This document shows positions 8,967 through 18,645 of a stretch of DNA of 64,000 nucleotides, piece after piece (position 1 is the stretch's first letter; every line of letters starts with the position of its first letter). The notes beneath the pieces are model-generated. The model did not search any database. It saw only the letters and a list, made by a program, of their open reading frames with translations, and was not told where the DNA came from. The position numbers were made by a program, and so were the translations under genes. The stretch is from assembly GCF_030818895.1 (NCBI RefSeq), contig NZ_JAUTBA010000001.1, positions 3,038,001 through 3,102,000 on the forward strand, in the 5' to 3' direction. Origin of the DNA: Sphingobacterium zeae. GTDB taxonomy: Bacteria; Bacteroidota; Bacteroidia; Sphingobacteriales; Sphingobacteriaceae.

Positions 8967-9287
8967 TCGGTATGAATAATATTTAAAATGTGAAAATCAA
9001 GCAAAAATAGCCATTTTTTTCAATTCTTTTTATTGATTTTTTTATGAAATCGCTGTAGCGAAAATGCTTAGCGTATCGTTAAAGAGTAAAAAATAGTTAG
9101 ATAGTGATATTACAAGGGGACAATTGGCTATTTAGTTTTAAGTTTTATGATTTTAATTCGGTTATTTCCTCAAAAAAAGATTTTATTTACCGGGGGAAAT
9201 TTGATGAATTGTCGCATAGGTAATGTAATTCATTGCATATCAAAGGCAATTTGTCTAAGTTTGAAACTTGATAATTAAATAGTTTAA
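8967..9287. other. Intergenic region between lysS and the ECF sigma gene
   Basis: This divergent gap of about 320 bases should hold both promoters. ATGTAAT at 9223-9229 and ATTGCAT at 9232-9238 form a near-palindrome (one mismatch) about 50 bases before the sigma-factor start and could be an operator. No gene or clear -7 element was identified. Confidence 0.4.
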
Positions 9288-9893
9288 GTGGGTATAATTC
9301 GGTCATATTTTTATAACAAGAAGTTATCATCTTTAGATGATGCCTTAGCACGTTGCTTGCTAGATCGCGAGGACGGGAAGGCCTTCGTTTATAAGAAATA
9401 TTATGGATATCTCATGGCAATTATTATCCGGTACGTAAAACAGGATGTGGATGCTGAAGAACTTGTGAATGAGAGTTTTGTTAGAGTGTTTCGAAAATTA
9501 GAGTCTTTTAATCGAAATATAGACGATGAAAATCTTGAAAAATCTTTTCGAGCATGGATAGGTCGAATAGCGGCCAATATTTCCATTGATTTTTTACGAA
9601 GTAAGAAGCAACTTTATTCGGTTGAAGATCTGGGAGAAGGTGACATGCACACACCAGCGGTTCAACTGGAAAGTCGTTTGGAAGTCAATGAGATTATGCG
9701 GCTGTTGGATCAGCTTCCTGACATCCAAAAAACTATTTTTAATCTCTATGAAATTGAGGGTTATTCACACGATGAAATTGCCCAAATGCTTAATATACCT
9801 GATAGTACTTCACGTACTTATCTGACTCGAGCGAAGCAAAAACTTAGGAAATTATACTTGAATTATACAGGCGTAGTTCAAGAAATAAGATAA
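9288..9893 (+). CDS. ECF RNA polymerase sigma factor (GTG start)
   Basis: The 201-residue protein has sigma region 2 (about 30-105, including DAEELVNESFVRVFRKL and FRAWIGRIAANISIDFLR) and region 4 (about 135-190, PDIQKTIFNLYEIEGYSHDEIA then an HTH). It belongs to the ECF sigma-70 group that redirects RNA polymerase. The start is GTG at 9288; the first in-frame ATG is about 40 residues later and would remove part of region 2, so GTG is preferred. The gene 14 bases downstream encodes a membrane-anchored barrel protein that probably controls it. Confidence 0.9.
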   Translation: MGIIRSYFYNKKLSSLDDALARCLLDREDGKAFVYKKYYGYLMAIIIRYVKQDVDAEELVNESFVRVFRKLESFNRNIDDENLEKSFRAWIGRIAANISIDFLRSKKQLYSVEDLGEGDMHTPAVQLESRLEVNEIMRLLDQLPDIQKTIFNLYEIEGYSHDEIAQMLNIPDSTSRTYLTRAKQKLRKLYLNYTGVVQEIR

Positions 9894-9907
9894 ATATTGT
9901 TGTTACG

Positions 9908-11230
9908 ATGAAAGACAATAAGAAAAAGGAATTGATAGATGAGATCATTGGACAATTAAAAGACCATGAACTTCCTTATAAAGAAGGTTCGTGGGAAAAA
10001 TTTGCTTCATCATATGACTCAATACCGCAGCGTCCGCCGAATTGGAAGTATTGGAGCGCAGCGGCTGCCTTACTCGTGTTTGCTGGTGTTGGCTATTGGG
10101 GCATGAATAACGATACGCCTAAGGATGCGCCGGCTGTGGTCATAGTAAAGAATCAGCCAACTGATGTTGTGATCGGAAATAATAAGGATTTGAAAGAGTC
10201 CATGCAACGTTCGCTGTCGGATGCTATTCGTGATGATGATTTAGTCAGCGAGAAATTATTCCGAACGACACCGTTTGCCTACGCAGGAGTGGCAAACCAT
10301 CCAGTTCAACATAGCGACAATAAGCGTGTAATATTAAGTTCTGGACGGCTAATGCCAGCTACTGATTTAACTTTTTCGAAGGAAATTGCCAGCCTACAAT
10401 CAATCCCGTTAAAGAATAGTAAGTTCTCAGCGAATATTGATTGGGACGAAGATGATGGGGAAGGTGTTGCAGCTCAATCTAATTCGATAGCAATTTCTTC
10501 TGGCAATATGACACAGCGTGATGCGGCGAAACTCTCACAGCTATACGCTATGCAACAAGGGAATACAAGAACCAGCATTATCCAGAATGAAACCAGTCGA
10601 GAAAAAAAATGGGAGATGGGGGCTTTTGTTTCTCCAGCTTCAACCTCGGAGAGTATAACACTTGGCGGTGGTGTTGCACTGGCTTATAATATTTCGAGCA
10701 AAATAAGTCTTCGGTCCGGAGCCTCTATTCAACATTATGGTGCTGTTTCTGGGAATACACCTATTACTCCAGCAATGGCATCAAACTCATTTAGTTTAGA
10801 TGCTCCAAATTATATTTCGCAGTCAAATAGCAGTAATTCATTTATTACGCGGACTGCGGATGCAAAAGATGCGAAGAGCAATGAGCGAGTATCTGGTAAA
10901 ATCTTAACAGTGGACATTCCTGTGGATGTGAGGTATGCGATTACGAAGAACTTTTACACGTCTGTGGGCGTGTCTTATGTAGGTGTATTGGATCAGGAGC
11001 GCGCAATGATTTATGAGACTAATAATACGGAATATAAACAAAAATCGACAGATAAAAATGTAGATGACAAAGGTGTAAATGGCTTTGTAAATTTTTCAGT
11101 TGGTAGGAAACAGAAAATTGGTAAACTATCGATTTCTGTAGAGCCTTATTATAAAGCCCCCATTGGAGGACTAAAATCCTCCGATTTGAACTACAGTAAT
11201 GGTGGAGTGAAAATAATTACGAGTTTTTAA
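9908..11230 (+). CDS. Membrane-anchored protein with C-terminal outer-membrane beta-barrel-like domain, partner of ECF sigma
   Basis: This 440-residue protein begins with about 45 charged residues (including LPYKEGSWEKFASSY), then a single hydrophobic helix (about 48-64, SAAAALLVFAGVGYW). A long polar linker follows, and the last 200 residues alternate in a beta-barrel-like manner and end in phenylalanine. There is no signal peptide before the helix. The N-terminus is placed as an anti-sigma domain would be, and the gene follows an ECF sigma gene by 14 bases. I infer an anti-sigma or signal-sensing role. Only the topology and the pairing are seen directly; the barrel is judged by eye. Confidence 0.65.
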   Translation: MKDNKKKELIDEIIGQLKDHELPYKEGSWEKFASSYDSIPQRPPNWKYWSAAAALLVFAGVGYWGMNNDTPKDAPAVVIVKNQPTDVVIGNNKDLKESMQRSLSDAIRDDDLVSEKLFRTTPFAYAGVANHPVQHSDNKRVILSSGRLMPATDLTFSKEIASLQSIPLKNSKFSANIDWDEDDGEGVAAQSNSIAISSGNMTQRDAAKLSQLYAMQQGNTRTSIIQNETSREKKWEMGAFVSPASTSESITLGGGVALAYNISSKISLRSGASIQHYGAVSGNTPITPAMASNSFSLDAPNYISQSNSSNSFITRTADAKDAKSNERVSGKILTVDIPVDVRYAITKNFYTSVGVSYVGVLDQERAMIYETNNTEYKQKSTDKNVDDKGVNGFVNFSVGRKQKIGKLSISVEPYYKAPIGGLKSSDLNYSNGGVKIITSF

Positions 11231-11247
11231 CCCCCACCAAATAATCA

Positions 11248-11287
11248 AGAGCCGCAATAAGTGTGTAATTTATTGCGGCTTTTTTAT
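11248..11287 (+). terminator. Terminator of the sigma/barrel operon
   Basis: AGCCGCAATAA (from 11251) pairs with TTATTGCGGCT (ending at 11281) around a 9-base loop and is followed by a T run. It begins about 20 bases past the stop of the barrel-protein gene. Confidence 0.9.
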
Positions 11288-11301
11288 CGGATTCAGTTGT
11301 A

Positions 11302-11913
11302 TTAAATTTCATCTACCCGAACCCAACCCATTCCTGCAGCTTTAGCACCTTCAACACCCGGAATACCATCTTCATAGACTAAGCATTTTTTGGGATCAAT
11401 ATTTAATTGTGAGGCTGCCAAAAGAAAAGGCTGCGGAGATGGCTTCCCTTCGGGAGTATCGCCTGCACACACTAATGCTTCCAAATCATCCCATACACCA
11501 ATTGTATTCAATGTCATCGATAAAGTCGATCTCGTTCCTCCAGATACAGCTGCAATATGTTTTTTGCCTTTTTGATATTTTAGATGTTCAACGACATAAT
11601 CTACCGGCTGGGTTTTAAATACATACTCATCGCGAAATATAGTAGATTTAAGCGTGGAAAATTCTTGATAATCGAAATCCACTTGATAGCGTTTGCTGAT
11701 TTCTTCTGCAACGGCAACAGTTGGCCATCCAGCAGTTTCGTCGATCAAATTAACATCCAATTCAATTCCATAGTGTTCTGCCGCAGCTTTGTATGCTTGT
11801 TTATGCGCGTGCATATTATCTGCCAAAGTACCATCGACATCAAACAATAGCGCATCGTAGGACTCGGCGAGAAGGTTTAGTAATTCAAATTTACGTTGTG
11901 ATTCAGGTGACAT
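11302..11913 (-). CDS. HAD-superfamily phosphatase, beta-phosphoglucomutase-like
   Basis: The 203-residue protein shows HAD motif I FDVDGTLAD (nucleophile D25, acid D27), motif II AAVSGGTRSTL, and motifs III/IV in GKPSP and VYEDGIPGVEGAKAAGM. The inserted helical cap after motif I (NMHAHKQAYKAAAEHYG) is like that of beta-phosphoglucomutase and sugar-phosphate phosphatases. Substrate cannot be read from the sequence; a small sugar phosphate is likely. It is a single-gene unit between two terminators. Confidence 0.88.
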   Translation of the reverse strand: MSPESQRKFELLNLLAESYDALLFDVDGTLADNMHAHKQAYKAAAEHYGIELDVNLIDETAGWPTVAVAEEISKRYQVDFDYQEFSTLKSTIFRDEYVFKTQPVDYVVEHLKYQKGKKHIAAVSGGTRSTLSMTLNTIGVWDDLEALVCAGDTPEGKPSPQPFLLAASQLNIDPKKCLVYEDGIPGVEGAKAAGMGWVRVDEI

Positions 11914-11962
11914 ATATTTTCAATAGTGAATGGTAAAAATAAAGAAATATAATTGGACAAGC

Positions 11963-12003
11963 AAAAAAGAAGCCTTCCCTGAATTTTAGGAAAGGCTTCT
12001 TTG
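11963..12003 (-). terminator. Terminator of the RND efflux operon
   Basis: AGAAGCCTTTCCT pairs with AGGGAAGGCTTCT (one mismatch) across a short loop, and the minus strand continues into TTTTTTGC. It lies about 45 bases after the stop of the RND pump gene. Confidence 0.85.
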
Positions 12004-12046
12004 CGATTAGCTCGGTATTGATTTTAACACCGGAGGCTACATATAA

Positions 12047-15000
12047 CTAGTGAGCACTTAAATTTTTAGCTTTCTCCGCATCGAAATTAGCTTCCAATTC
12101 CGCTAGTTTTTTCTTACCATAAGCCATGCGTGTAATCACGACGAACAGAACGGGAACGATAAATATCGCAAGGAGCGTAGCGGCCGTCATACCGCCAAAT
12201 ACGGTCCAACCAATTGTTTGGCGAGATATAGCACCAGCACCATGGGATAGCATCAATGGAATAATCCCCAGAATAAATGCAAAAGATGTCATAATGATTG
12301 GGCGTAAACGCAATTTTACTGCATCTAAAGTTGCCTCATATAGGTTCATTCCAATATCAACCCTTTCCTTGGCAAACTCTACAATCAGAATCGCATTTTT
12401 GGCTGCTAGACCAATAATTGTAACCAGACCGATTTGTGCATAGATGTTATTATCCAAGGTTGGAATCAGCGTCAATGTTAGGATTGCTCCAAATACTCCC
12501 AAAGGCACAGATAATAAAATAGAAAAAGGTACAGACCAGCTTTCGTACAATGCTGCTAAAAGTAGGAACACAAATAGAATACACAACGCAAAAATTTGAA
12601 TGGTCTTGGATCCTGATTGCATTTCTTGTAACGATAGACCGGAAAACTGATAGTCAAAACCTTCTGGCAAAGTTTGGGCTGCAACTTCCTGTAAAGCTTT
12701 TAGAGCATCCCCTGAAGAATAACCCGGAGCAGAGCTACCGTTGACCTCAATACTTCTAAAGATATTGTAGTGATTGATGATTGAAGGCATTGTCGTCAAT
12801 TCATAGCTAACCAGGGTACCCATCGGTACGGGGTTTCCTGAGATATTGTTGACATACAACTTATTAATATCTTCAATATTCATGCGGTATGGTATATCGG
12901 CCTGTGTAACAACCCGATAACTACGACCATACTTTGTGAAGTCATTGACATAGCTACTACCCAAATAGGACGATATTGTTGAATAGATACTTGAGATCGG
13001 CACACCCATACGTTTTGCCTGTTCACGGTTTACCTCCAATTTGTAGTTTGGCGAATTGGTGTTAAACAATGTGTAAGCCATTCCAATTTCCGGACGTTGG
13101 TTGGCAGCCATCAAGAATTTACCGACTGTGGCCTCGAAGTCTTTTATGTTGACAGTTTGCAAATCCTGTACCTGCATCGAGAAGCCCCCAGATGTACCTA
13201 AACCTGGAATTGCCGGTGGCGTTACCGCCAATACTCTGGCCTTGGTATAGCCTGCATACTTGCCCATAATCATCCCGGCAATATCGTTTGCAGTGCGTGA
13301 ACGCGTTTCCCAAGGTTTAAGCGAAACGAATACTGTCGCCCCGTTGGATTTAAATGCACGGTTCAGGATATTGATACCGGAGATTGCAGTAACATATTTG
13401 ATTTCGGGGAAAGTCTTATGTAGATCAGCTTCAATTTCTTTTAGCACTTCATTTGTACGCGCAGAGGAAGAACCTTCGGGCAACGTTATACCTGCAAAAA
13501 ATGCACCACCATCCTCAGAAGGAATAAATCCAGTGGGTTTGGTTGTAAACATCCAGCCTGTTCCAATAAAAATACATAAGAGAATAATTAACACCAGGGG
13601 TGCTTTTTTGATCGCCTGTTTTACACCATTAGCGTATTTTATCGTTACTTTTTCAAACCAAACATTAAATTTATAGAAAAATTTGTTCAATCCTCTTGCG
13701 CCTTCATGTACTGCTGTAGGCTTCAATAAAATTGAACATAATGCTGGGGTTAAAGAAAGTGCAATAAATGCAGATAACATGACGGATACGGCAATTGTGA
13801 TGGCAAATTGTTGGTACAATTTACCGACCATACCTGGTATAAAACCGACTGGTACAAACACGGCTGCTAAAATCAATGCAATTGCAATAACCGGAGCGGT
13901 AATATCGCCCATAGCGCGCCGTGTTGCTTCTTTTGCATCCAGCTTATAGTGGTCGATGTAATGCTGTACTGCTTCCACAACAACAATGGCATCATCCACC
14001 ACAATACCGATAGCCAATACAAAAGCAAGCATCGTCAGGTTGTTGATTGAAAAACCAAACATGAGGAAGAATATGAAGGTACCAACGATGGATACTGGAA
14101 TGGCCAGTACAGGAATTAATGTTGCCCTCCAACTTTGAAGAAAGAAAAACACCACAACCGTAACTAGGATTAACGCTTCAACTAGCGTGTGTATAACGGA
14201 AGAAATTGAGGCATTTACAACGGATACAGTTTCGTAACTGATCGTATAATCGACATCGGTTGGAAAAGATTTCTTCAATTTTTCCAAAGCATTAACAATA
14301 CCCTCAGCCGACTCGACTGCATTACCGCCAGGCGTCTGGTTGATCATCATGGCCGAGGAGGTCATCCCGTTTACAGTAGACGATGTACCATAATTGAACT
14401 GACCCAATTCTACACGTGCAACATCCTTTAAGAGTACAATTGACCCATCCTTATTGGTTTTTACAATGATGTTTTCAAAATCCTCTGGATTGGAAAGGTC
14501 ACTATCGGTAATCACCGGGTACTCAAATACCGTTGAAGACTCTTGCGGACGTCCACCGACACTACCACCAGGTATACGGGAGTTTTGTTCTGCAATTGCA
14601 GTCGATACATCGGCGGGAGTCATGCTCAGGTTGGCCAATTTGTTCGCATCAAGCCATACGCGCATAGAGAATGGCTGACCAAAGGCGGTTACGTCACCGA
14701 CACCTTTCACACGTAAGAGCGCGTCTTTTACGTATAAGTTGTTGTAATTAGCTAAGAAATTTTCGCTTCTCGTTCCTTTTGGAGAAGTTAGCGCAACTAA
14801 CATGAGGATATCGTTATTGGCTTTACGCGTCGTAATCCCGAGACGTCTAACAGCTTCAGGGAGGGCTGGCTCAGCAATTCCCACACGGTTTTGTACATCT
14901 AGGGTAGCTATATCGATATCCGTACCTACTTCAAATGTCACCGTAATTGTTGCTTGACCATTGGATGTGCTATTAGACGACATATAAATCATGCCAGGTG

Positions 15001-15217
15001 TACCATTGATCTGACTCTCGATAAGAGTTGTCACGGTTTGTTCAACCGTCTGTGCATCCGCTCCGGTGTAATTTGCTGTAACCGTTACAGTTGGAGGTGC
15101 AATAGAAGGATACTGGCTAATTGGCAACGTAGATACTGCAATAATCCCGATGATTGAAATCAAAATCGAAATAACGATTGCGGTAACTGGCCTCTTAATA
15201 AATACTTCTGAAATCAT
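12047..15217 (-). CDS. RND multidrug efflux pump, HAE-1 (AcrB) family
   Basis: The 1056-residue inner-membrane pump begins with the family N-terminus (MISEVFIKRPVTAIVIS), has two large periplasmic loops, and carries the proton-relay aspartate pair in TM4 (GIVVDDAIVVVEAVQ). Length matches AcrB/MexB. It exports amphiphilic drugs, dyes or detergents through a tripartite complex with the adaptor and the outer-membrane channel encoded upstream. It is the last gene of a tetR-tolC-MFP-RND operon. Confidence 0.96.
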   Translation of the reverse strand: MISEVFIKRPVTAIVISILISIIGIIAVSTLPISQYPSIAPPTVTVTANYTGADAQTVEQTVTTLIESQINGTPGMIYMSSNSTSNGQATITVTFEVGTDIDIATLDVQNRVGIAEPALPEAVRRLGITTRKANNDILMLVALTSPKGTRSENFLANYNNLYVKDALLRVKGVGDVTAFGQPFSMRVWLDANKLANLSMTPADVSTAIAEQNSRIPGGSVGGRPQESSTVFEYPVITDSDLSNPEDFENIIVKTNKDGSIVLLKDVARVELGQFNYGTSSTVNGMTSSAMMINQTPGGNAVESAEGIVNALEKLKKSFPTDVDYTISYETVSVVNASISSVIHTLVEALILVTVVVFFFLQSWRATLIPVLAIPVSIVGTFIFFLMFGFSINNLTMLAFVLAIGIVVDDAIVVVEAVQHYIDHYKLDAKEATRRAMGDITAPVIAIALILAAVFVPVGFIPGMVGKLYQQFAITIAVSVMLSAFIALSLTPALCSILLKPTAVHEGARGLNKFFYKFNVWFEKVTIKYANGVKQAIKKAPLVLIILLCIFIGTGWMFTTKPTGFIPSEDGGAFFAGITLPEGSSSARTNEVLKEIEADLHKTFPEIKYVTAISGINILNRAFKSNGATVFVSLKPWETRSRTANDIAGMIMGKYAGYTKARVLAVTPPAIPGLGTSGGFSMQVQDLQTVNIKDFEATVGKFLMAANQRPEIGMAYTLFNTNSPNYKLEVNREQAKRMGVPISSIYSTISSYLGSSYVNDFTKYGRSYRVVTQADIPYRMNIEDINKLYVNNISGNPVPMGTLVSYELTTMPSIINHYNIFRSIEVNGSSAPGYSSGDALKALQEVAAQTLPEGFDYQFSGLSLQEMQSGSKTIQIFALCILFVFLLLAALYESWSVPFSILLSVPLGVFGAILTLTLIPTLDNNIYAQIGLVTIIGLAAKNAILIVEFAKERVDIGMNLYEATLDAVKLRLRPIIMTSFAFILGIIPLMLSHGAGAISRQTIGWTVFGGMTAATLLAIFIVPVLFVVITRMAYGKKKLAELEANFDAEKAKNLSAH

Positions 15218-15254
15218 TCTATATTTTTTAGATTCTCTTTAAAAATTAGTGGTG

Positions 15255-16412
15255 TTATTTTCCCTGAGGAGCTCCTTTCGCAGCCTGTTGAGCTGCCACG
15301 GCAGCATCCACTACTTTAACTCCATTTTGGACATTCATAGTGCCATCGACGATAATTTTCTCGCCGTCTTTGACACCTTCTTTGATCACGACTTTGTCGC
15401 CAGCTTTGATACCCAGTTTTACTTGATGTATCTCCGCTTTACTGCTGTCGTTGATGGTATATATATTGAAAACACCTAACTGCTCAAATACCGCTTTGTA
15501 GGGAACAACAATTTCTTCTTTGGAAGAGGTTGTTGATACATTCATAGTGATATTCATACCTGCACGAAGTTCATTGGCATTGTTCGGAAATGTCGCCCGT
15601 ACTTTGATGGTTCCAGTTGCAGGATCGACTGCGCGGTCAATGGTTGTGATCGTTCCTTTTCCCTCATAAGTGCTTCCATTGGGTAGCATAAGCGAAAGAT
15701 CTGAAGAGGAACGGCTACTTTGTAATTGGCTAAATTTGCTAATATCCTTTTCGTTTACCTGAAATTCTACAGCAATTGGGCTGGTAGAAGATAAGGTATT
15801 CAATAGGGTGGTACCGGGATTAACTAAAGCGCCCAACCGTACTTGTGATATTCCTACAGTGCCACTAAAAGGAGCCCGAATAGTCGATCGTGATAAATTG
15901 GTATTTGCTGTGACTAGCGCTGCGCGAGCAGACTCTACCTGAGCTTGAGCAGCAGCAACGCTTGATTGCGCATTATCAAAGGTCTGTTTTGCGATTGCAT
16001 CCTTATCTGCCAGTGTTTGATATCTTCCTAAATCTCTTTTTTGGCGGTCCAACTCTGTCTGTGCGACTTGGAGGCTAGCTTTGGCTTGTTGAACCGCAGC
16101 ATTATAGCGTGTACCATCAATTTCATAAAGGGCTTGTCCTTTCGTAACTGCTGCGCCATCTGAAACATATATTTTGGTGATATAACCGCTCACTTCTGCA
16201 AATAGGTCTGCTTCATTCAGCGGTTTAACTGTCGCAGGATAGCTTATTGTACCTGTTACAATCTCATGTGATGCTACACCGAAAGTAACTGGGACGACTT
16301 TCTCGGCTTGCGCCTGTGGCGGCCCTTGCTTTTTAGCATCTTTATTTCCACAAGAGGTCCATACTAAAGCTGTCCCTAGGAAGAAAGCGAATAATAATTG
16401 TCTTTTATTCAT
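15255..16412 (-). CDS. RND efflux periplasmic adaptor (membrane fusion protein)
   Basis: This adaptor links the RND pump to the TolC channel. The ATG at 16412 is preferred because it gives a lipoprotein signal ending in VWTSC; a longer upstream frame would overlap the tolC stop. A lipoyl/barrel-sandwich half motif (VSGYITKIYVSDGAAVTKGQ), a coiled-coil hairpin rich in A, Q and E, and the second lipoyl half (RAPFSGTVGISQVRLG) follow in family order. The mature protein would be lipid-anchored at the inner membrane, facing the periplasm. The stop is 37 bases before the pump start, consistent with one operon. Confidence 0.94.
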   Translation of the reverse strand: MNKRQLLFAFFLGTALVWTSCGNKDAKKQGPPQAQAEKVVPVTFGVASHEIVTGTISYPATVKPLNEADLFAEVSGYITKIYVSDGAAVTKGQALYEIDGTRYNAAVQQAKASLQVAQTELDRQKRDLGRYQTLADKDAIAKQTFDNAQSSVAAAQAQVESARAALVTANTNLSRSTIRAPFSGTVGISQVRLGALVNPGTTLLNTLSSTSPIAVEFQVNEKDISKFSQLQSSRSSSDLSLMLPNGSTYEGKGTITTIDRAVDPATGTIKVRATFPNNANELRAGMNITMNVSTTSSKEEIVVPYKAVFEQLGVFNIYTINDSSKAEIHQVKLGIKAGDKVVIKEGVKDGEKIIVDGTMNVQNGVKVVDAAVAAQQAAKGAPQGK

Positions 16413-16440
16413 GATTTGTATTAGTTTCCTTTTTAATTGA

Positions 16441-17766
16441 TTAATTTGTTTGAATTGATCCGATAGCTTTTTGTACATCAAGCTTACTCGCTAACAAGGC
16501 ATAGAGTGCATTCAAATAATTCAGTTGTGTTGTTTTTAAATCAGTCTCAGCTGTCATCAAATCCAGATATGTTTTGATCCCCTCATCATATTGTAGTTTG
16601 ATTGTCTCATAAACTTCTTTGGAGAGTGTAACGTTTTCCTGGGCTGTCTTCCAGTCGCTTAAATTGGCATTATAAGTGGCACGTGCCATAGAATATTGCG
16701 TATTGACCGAAGTCTCTAAGTTCTTAATATCCCAATCAATGCGCTCTTCCTGAAGTCTGGATTTATTGATTTGATTTTTACGCTTAAATCCTTGAAAAAT
16801 AGGGAGCGATAGATTTAAGCCTGCGATCGAACTTGGAATATTATCATTGTACAACTTTCCAAAACTATTGTTTCTGTAGTTAAATGCGTAATTATAGAAT
16901 GCACTGATGTTTGGAAGATAAGTCCACTTATAATATTGCGTGTTTAATTCTTGAATCTTTTTGGAAGTCTGTAATTGTTGAAATTCAATGCGATTGGTCA
17001 CATTCAATCCGGAGGTCGTATCCAATAAGATTTGACTTTCCATATCAGCGTTATTGAAAGATAAGGTCAAATTTTGACTTTTATCCAATGCCAAAAGCTG
17101 TTTTAAATAGTCATATTTATATTTGCGCATCTCAACGGTACGCTTTTCGTCAGCTCTGGCATTAGCCAAGGCGATCTGTGCACGCTTGTAATCGGTCTTA
17201 TCCACCACACCAACTTCATAACGTACATGTGAATCGTTGTATTGCTTTTGAAGACGGGCGATATTTTCCTGAACAATTTTAATTTGTTCTTCCGAAGTCA
17301 AAATGTCGTAATAAGCTTTGCTGACATCGACAACGGCGTCGATTTTCTGACTTTCGGTATTTTGTCTGTTACTTAGCCGAAGCAGGTCAGCCCCTTTTTT
17401 GGCTTGCATTAACGCCGGGTTTAGAATTTGTTGGTCAGCCTGCAACGTTAATGCACTACTATTTTTAGTTCCCAGAGGGATATTAGCACCATTAAAGAAC
17501 ATCGTAGGCAATTTGACGTTGTGATTGAAATTGCCGGTTAAACCCAGCTGCGGATACCAACCAGAAAGTGAAATATCAATATCTCTTTCCCCGATGGTTT
17601 CATCAAGCTCGGCTTGCTTAATCGAAATTTTATTCCGTAAAGCATAATCTATCAGCTGCTGAAGTGTCGCATTTGGCGGCAAGCTTTCAGGTTGCTGTTG
17701 TGCAAATCCTGTATTACTCAGAAGCGAAAGGGTCGCTAAAGAATAAACGATTTTATTAAACTTCAT
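16441..17766 (-). CDS. TolC-family outer-membrane efflux channel
   Basis: The 441-residue protein has a signal peptide (cleavage near GFAQQQP) and the repeated helical layout of outer-membrane efflux proteins, including TYLDLMTAETDLKTTQLNYLNA-like C-terminal helices and an internal repeat. It forms the outer-membrane exit duct for the RND pump. The gene lies 8 bases downstream of tetR and 28 bases before the adaptor start, so all four are probably one transcript. Confidence 0.93.
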   Translation of the reverse strand: MKFNKIVYSLATLSLLSNTGFAQQQPESLPPNATLQQLIDYALRNKISIKQAELDETIGERDIDISLSGWYPQLGLTGNFNHNVKLPTMFFNGANIPLGTKNSSALTLQADQQILNPALMQAKKGADLLRLSNRQNTESQKIDAVVDVSKAYYDILTSEEQIKIVQENIARLQKQYNDSHVRYEVGVVDKTDYKRAQIALANARADEKRTVEMRKYKYDYLKQLLALDKSQNLTLSFNNADMESQILLDTTSGLNVTNRIEFQQLQTSKKIQELNTQYYKWTYLPNISAFYNYAFNYRNNSFGKLYNDNIPSSIAGLNLSLPIFQGFKRKNQINKSRLQEERIDWDIKNLETSVNTQYSMARATYNANLSDWKTAQENVTLSKEVYETIKLQYDEGIKTYLDLMTAETDLKTTQLNYLNALYALLASKLDVQKAIGSIQTN

Positions 17767-17774
17767 ATATGTAA

Positions 17775-18377
17775 TTAATTATTATTTTCTTTATTAATAG
17801 CTCCGTCCCAAATAATCCCAACCAGTGTCTCCACATTTTGTTCAGAAAAACTGAGATCTTTAAATTTGATACTATGAACTGTCGATAATGCCACTCCGAT
17901 ATAACTGGCCACTAACAGATGGACATCTACCTGCTTTAAAATTTTCCGATCGATACCCTCTTGCAGGAAGTCGACAACTTTATTTTGCCCGCCCAAGGGC
18001 TCTTGTATCTCCGCTTTATTTTTTTCGTAGTAAGGGGACGAAAAAAATTGCTCAAAAAAACTGAAGATGGGCCCATTCTCGAGATAGAATTTGACAAAGT
18101 TGCGCCAAATATGAAAAAATGAATCTCTATACTCGAAATCATCTCTTATACCATCAAAAATATAATCATTTAACAGTGTTCTACAGTGTTTGAACAGCGC
18201 AAATATCAGATCATCTTTTGAAGGGAAATAATGGTAGATAGTTCCTATAGCTACATCAGAGTCTTGTGCGATTTTGCTCATCGGCGTTCCATGGAAGCCG
18301 TTGGTCTGTATCAGCTTTAGCGTACTCGCCAATACAGCCGCAATTTTTTCATTATAATTCATCAATCGAACGTTCAT
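17775..18377 (-). CDS. TetR-family repressor of the efflux operon
   Basis: The 200-residue protein has an N-terminal TetR HTH (about 10-56: GFHGTPMSKIAQDSDVAIGTIYHYFPSKDDLI) and a variable helical ligand-binding domain. It is the first gene of the efflux operon and by family habit should repress its own promoter and be released by a pump substrate. An alternative ATG five codons in is equally possible. A minus-strand -7-like TAATTTTG sits only 9 bases before the longer start, which favours the inner start if that promoter is real. Confidence 0.9.
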   Translation of the reverse strand: MNVRLMNYNEKIAAVLASTLKLIQTNGFHGTPMSKIAQDSDVAIGTIYHYFPSKDDLIFALFKHCRTLLNDYIFDGIRDDFEYRDSFFHIWRNFVKFYLENGPIFSFFEQFFSSPYYEKNKAEIQEPLGGQNKVVDFLQEGIDRKILKQVDVHLLVASYIGVALSTVHSIKFKDLSFSEQNVETLVGIIWDGAINKENNN

Positions 18378-18610
18378 TCGGTTGCAAAATTAGCGATTAA
18401 TTTGATTCCAAAATGTCAGAATATTGTTATAAATCAATAAATCAAAAATCTTGAAATATTGGATCAATAATACAATAAGAGAAAATAAATAAAATTGTTT
18501 TTTATTTTTTTTGGGTAGCTTGATGGGCTGTATCCAATAATAGCAAATTAATGGTTACTATCAGCCTAGTGTATAGGCACTAGCTGGATTGGAGATGGCG
18601 TAGAAAAGAG
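18378..18610. other. Intergenic region upstream of the tetR operon
   Basis: An AT-rich stretch holding the presumed efflux promoter. CTAGTG (18566-18571) and CACTAG (18578-18583) form a 6-bp inverted repeat. No gene was seen. Confidence 0.35.
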
Positions 18611-18644
18611 CAGAAGCGGCGTTTTTCATCTAACGGCCGCTTCT
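18610..18644 (-). terminator. Terminator of the SCO/cytochrome c operon
   Basis: AGAAGCGGC at 18612-18620 pairs exactly with GCCGCTTCT at 18636-18644. On the minus strand the stem begins one base after the cytochrome stop and ends in GCTCTTTTCT, a modest T tract. Confidence 0.7.
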
Positions 18645-18645
18645 T

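Noticed and set aside
16413..16481. Longer N-terminus for the efflux adaptor
   Set aside because: It overlaps the tolC stop and hides the lipoprotein signal; ATG 16412 fits the family.
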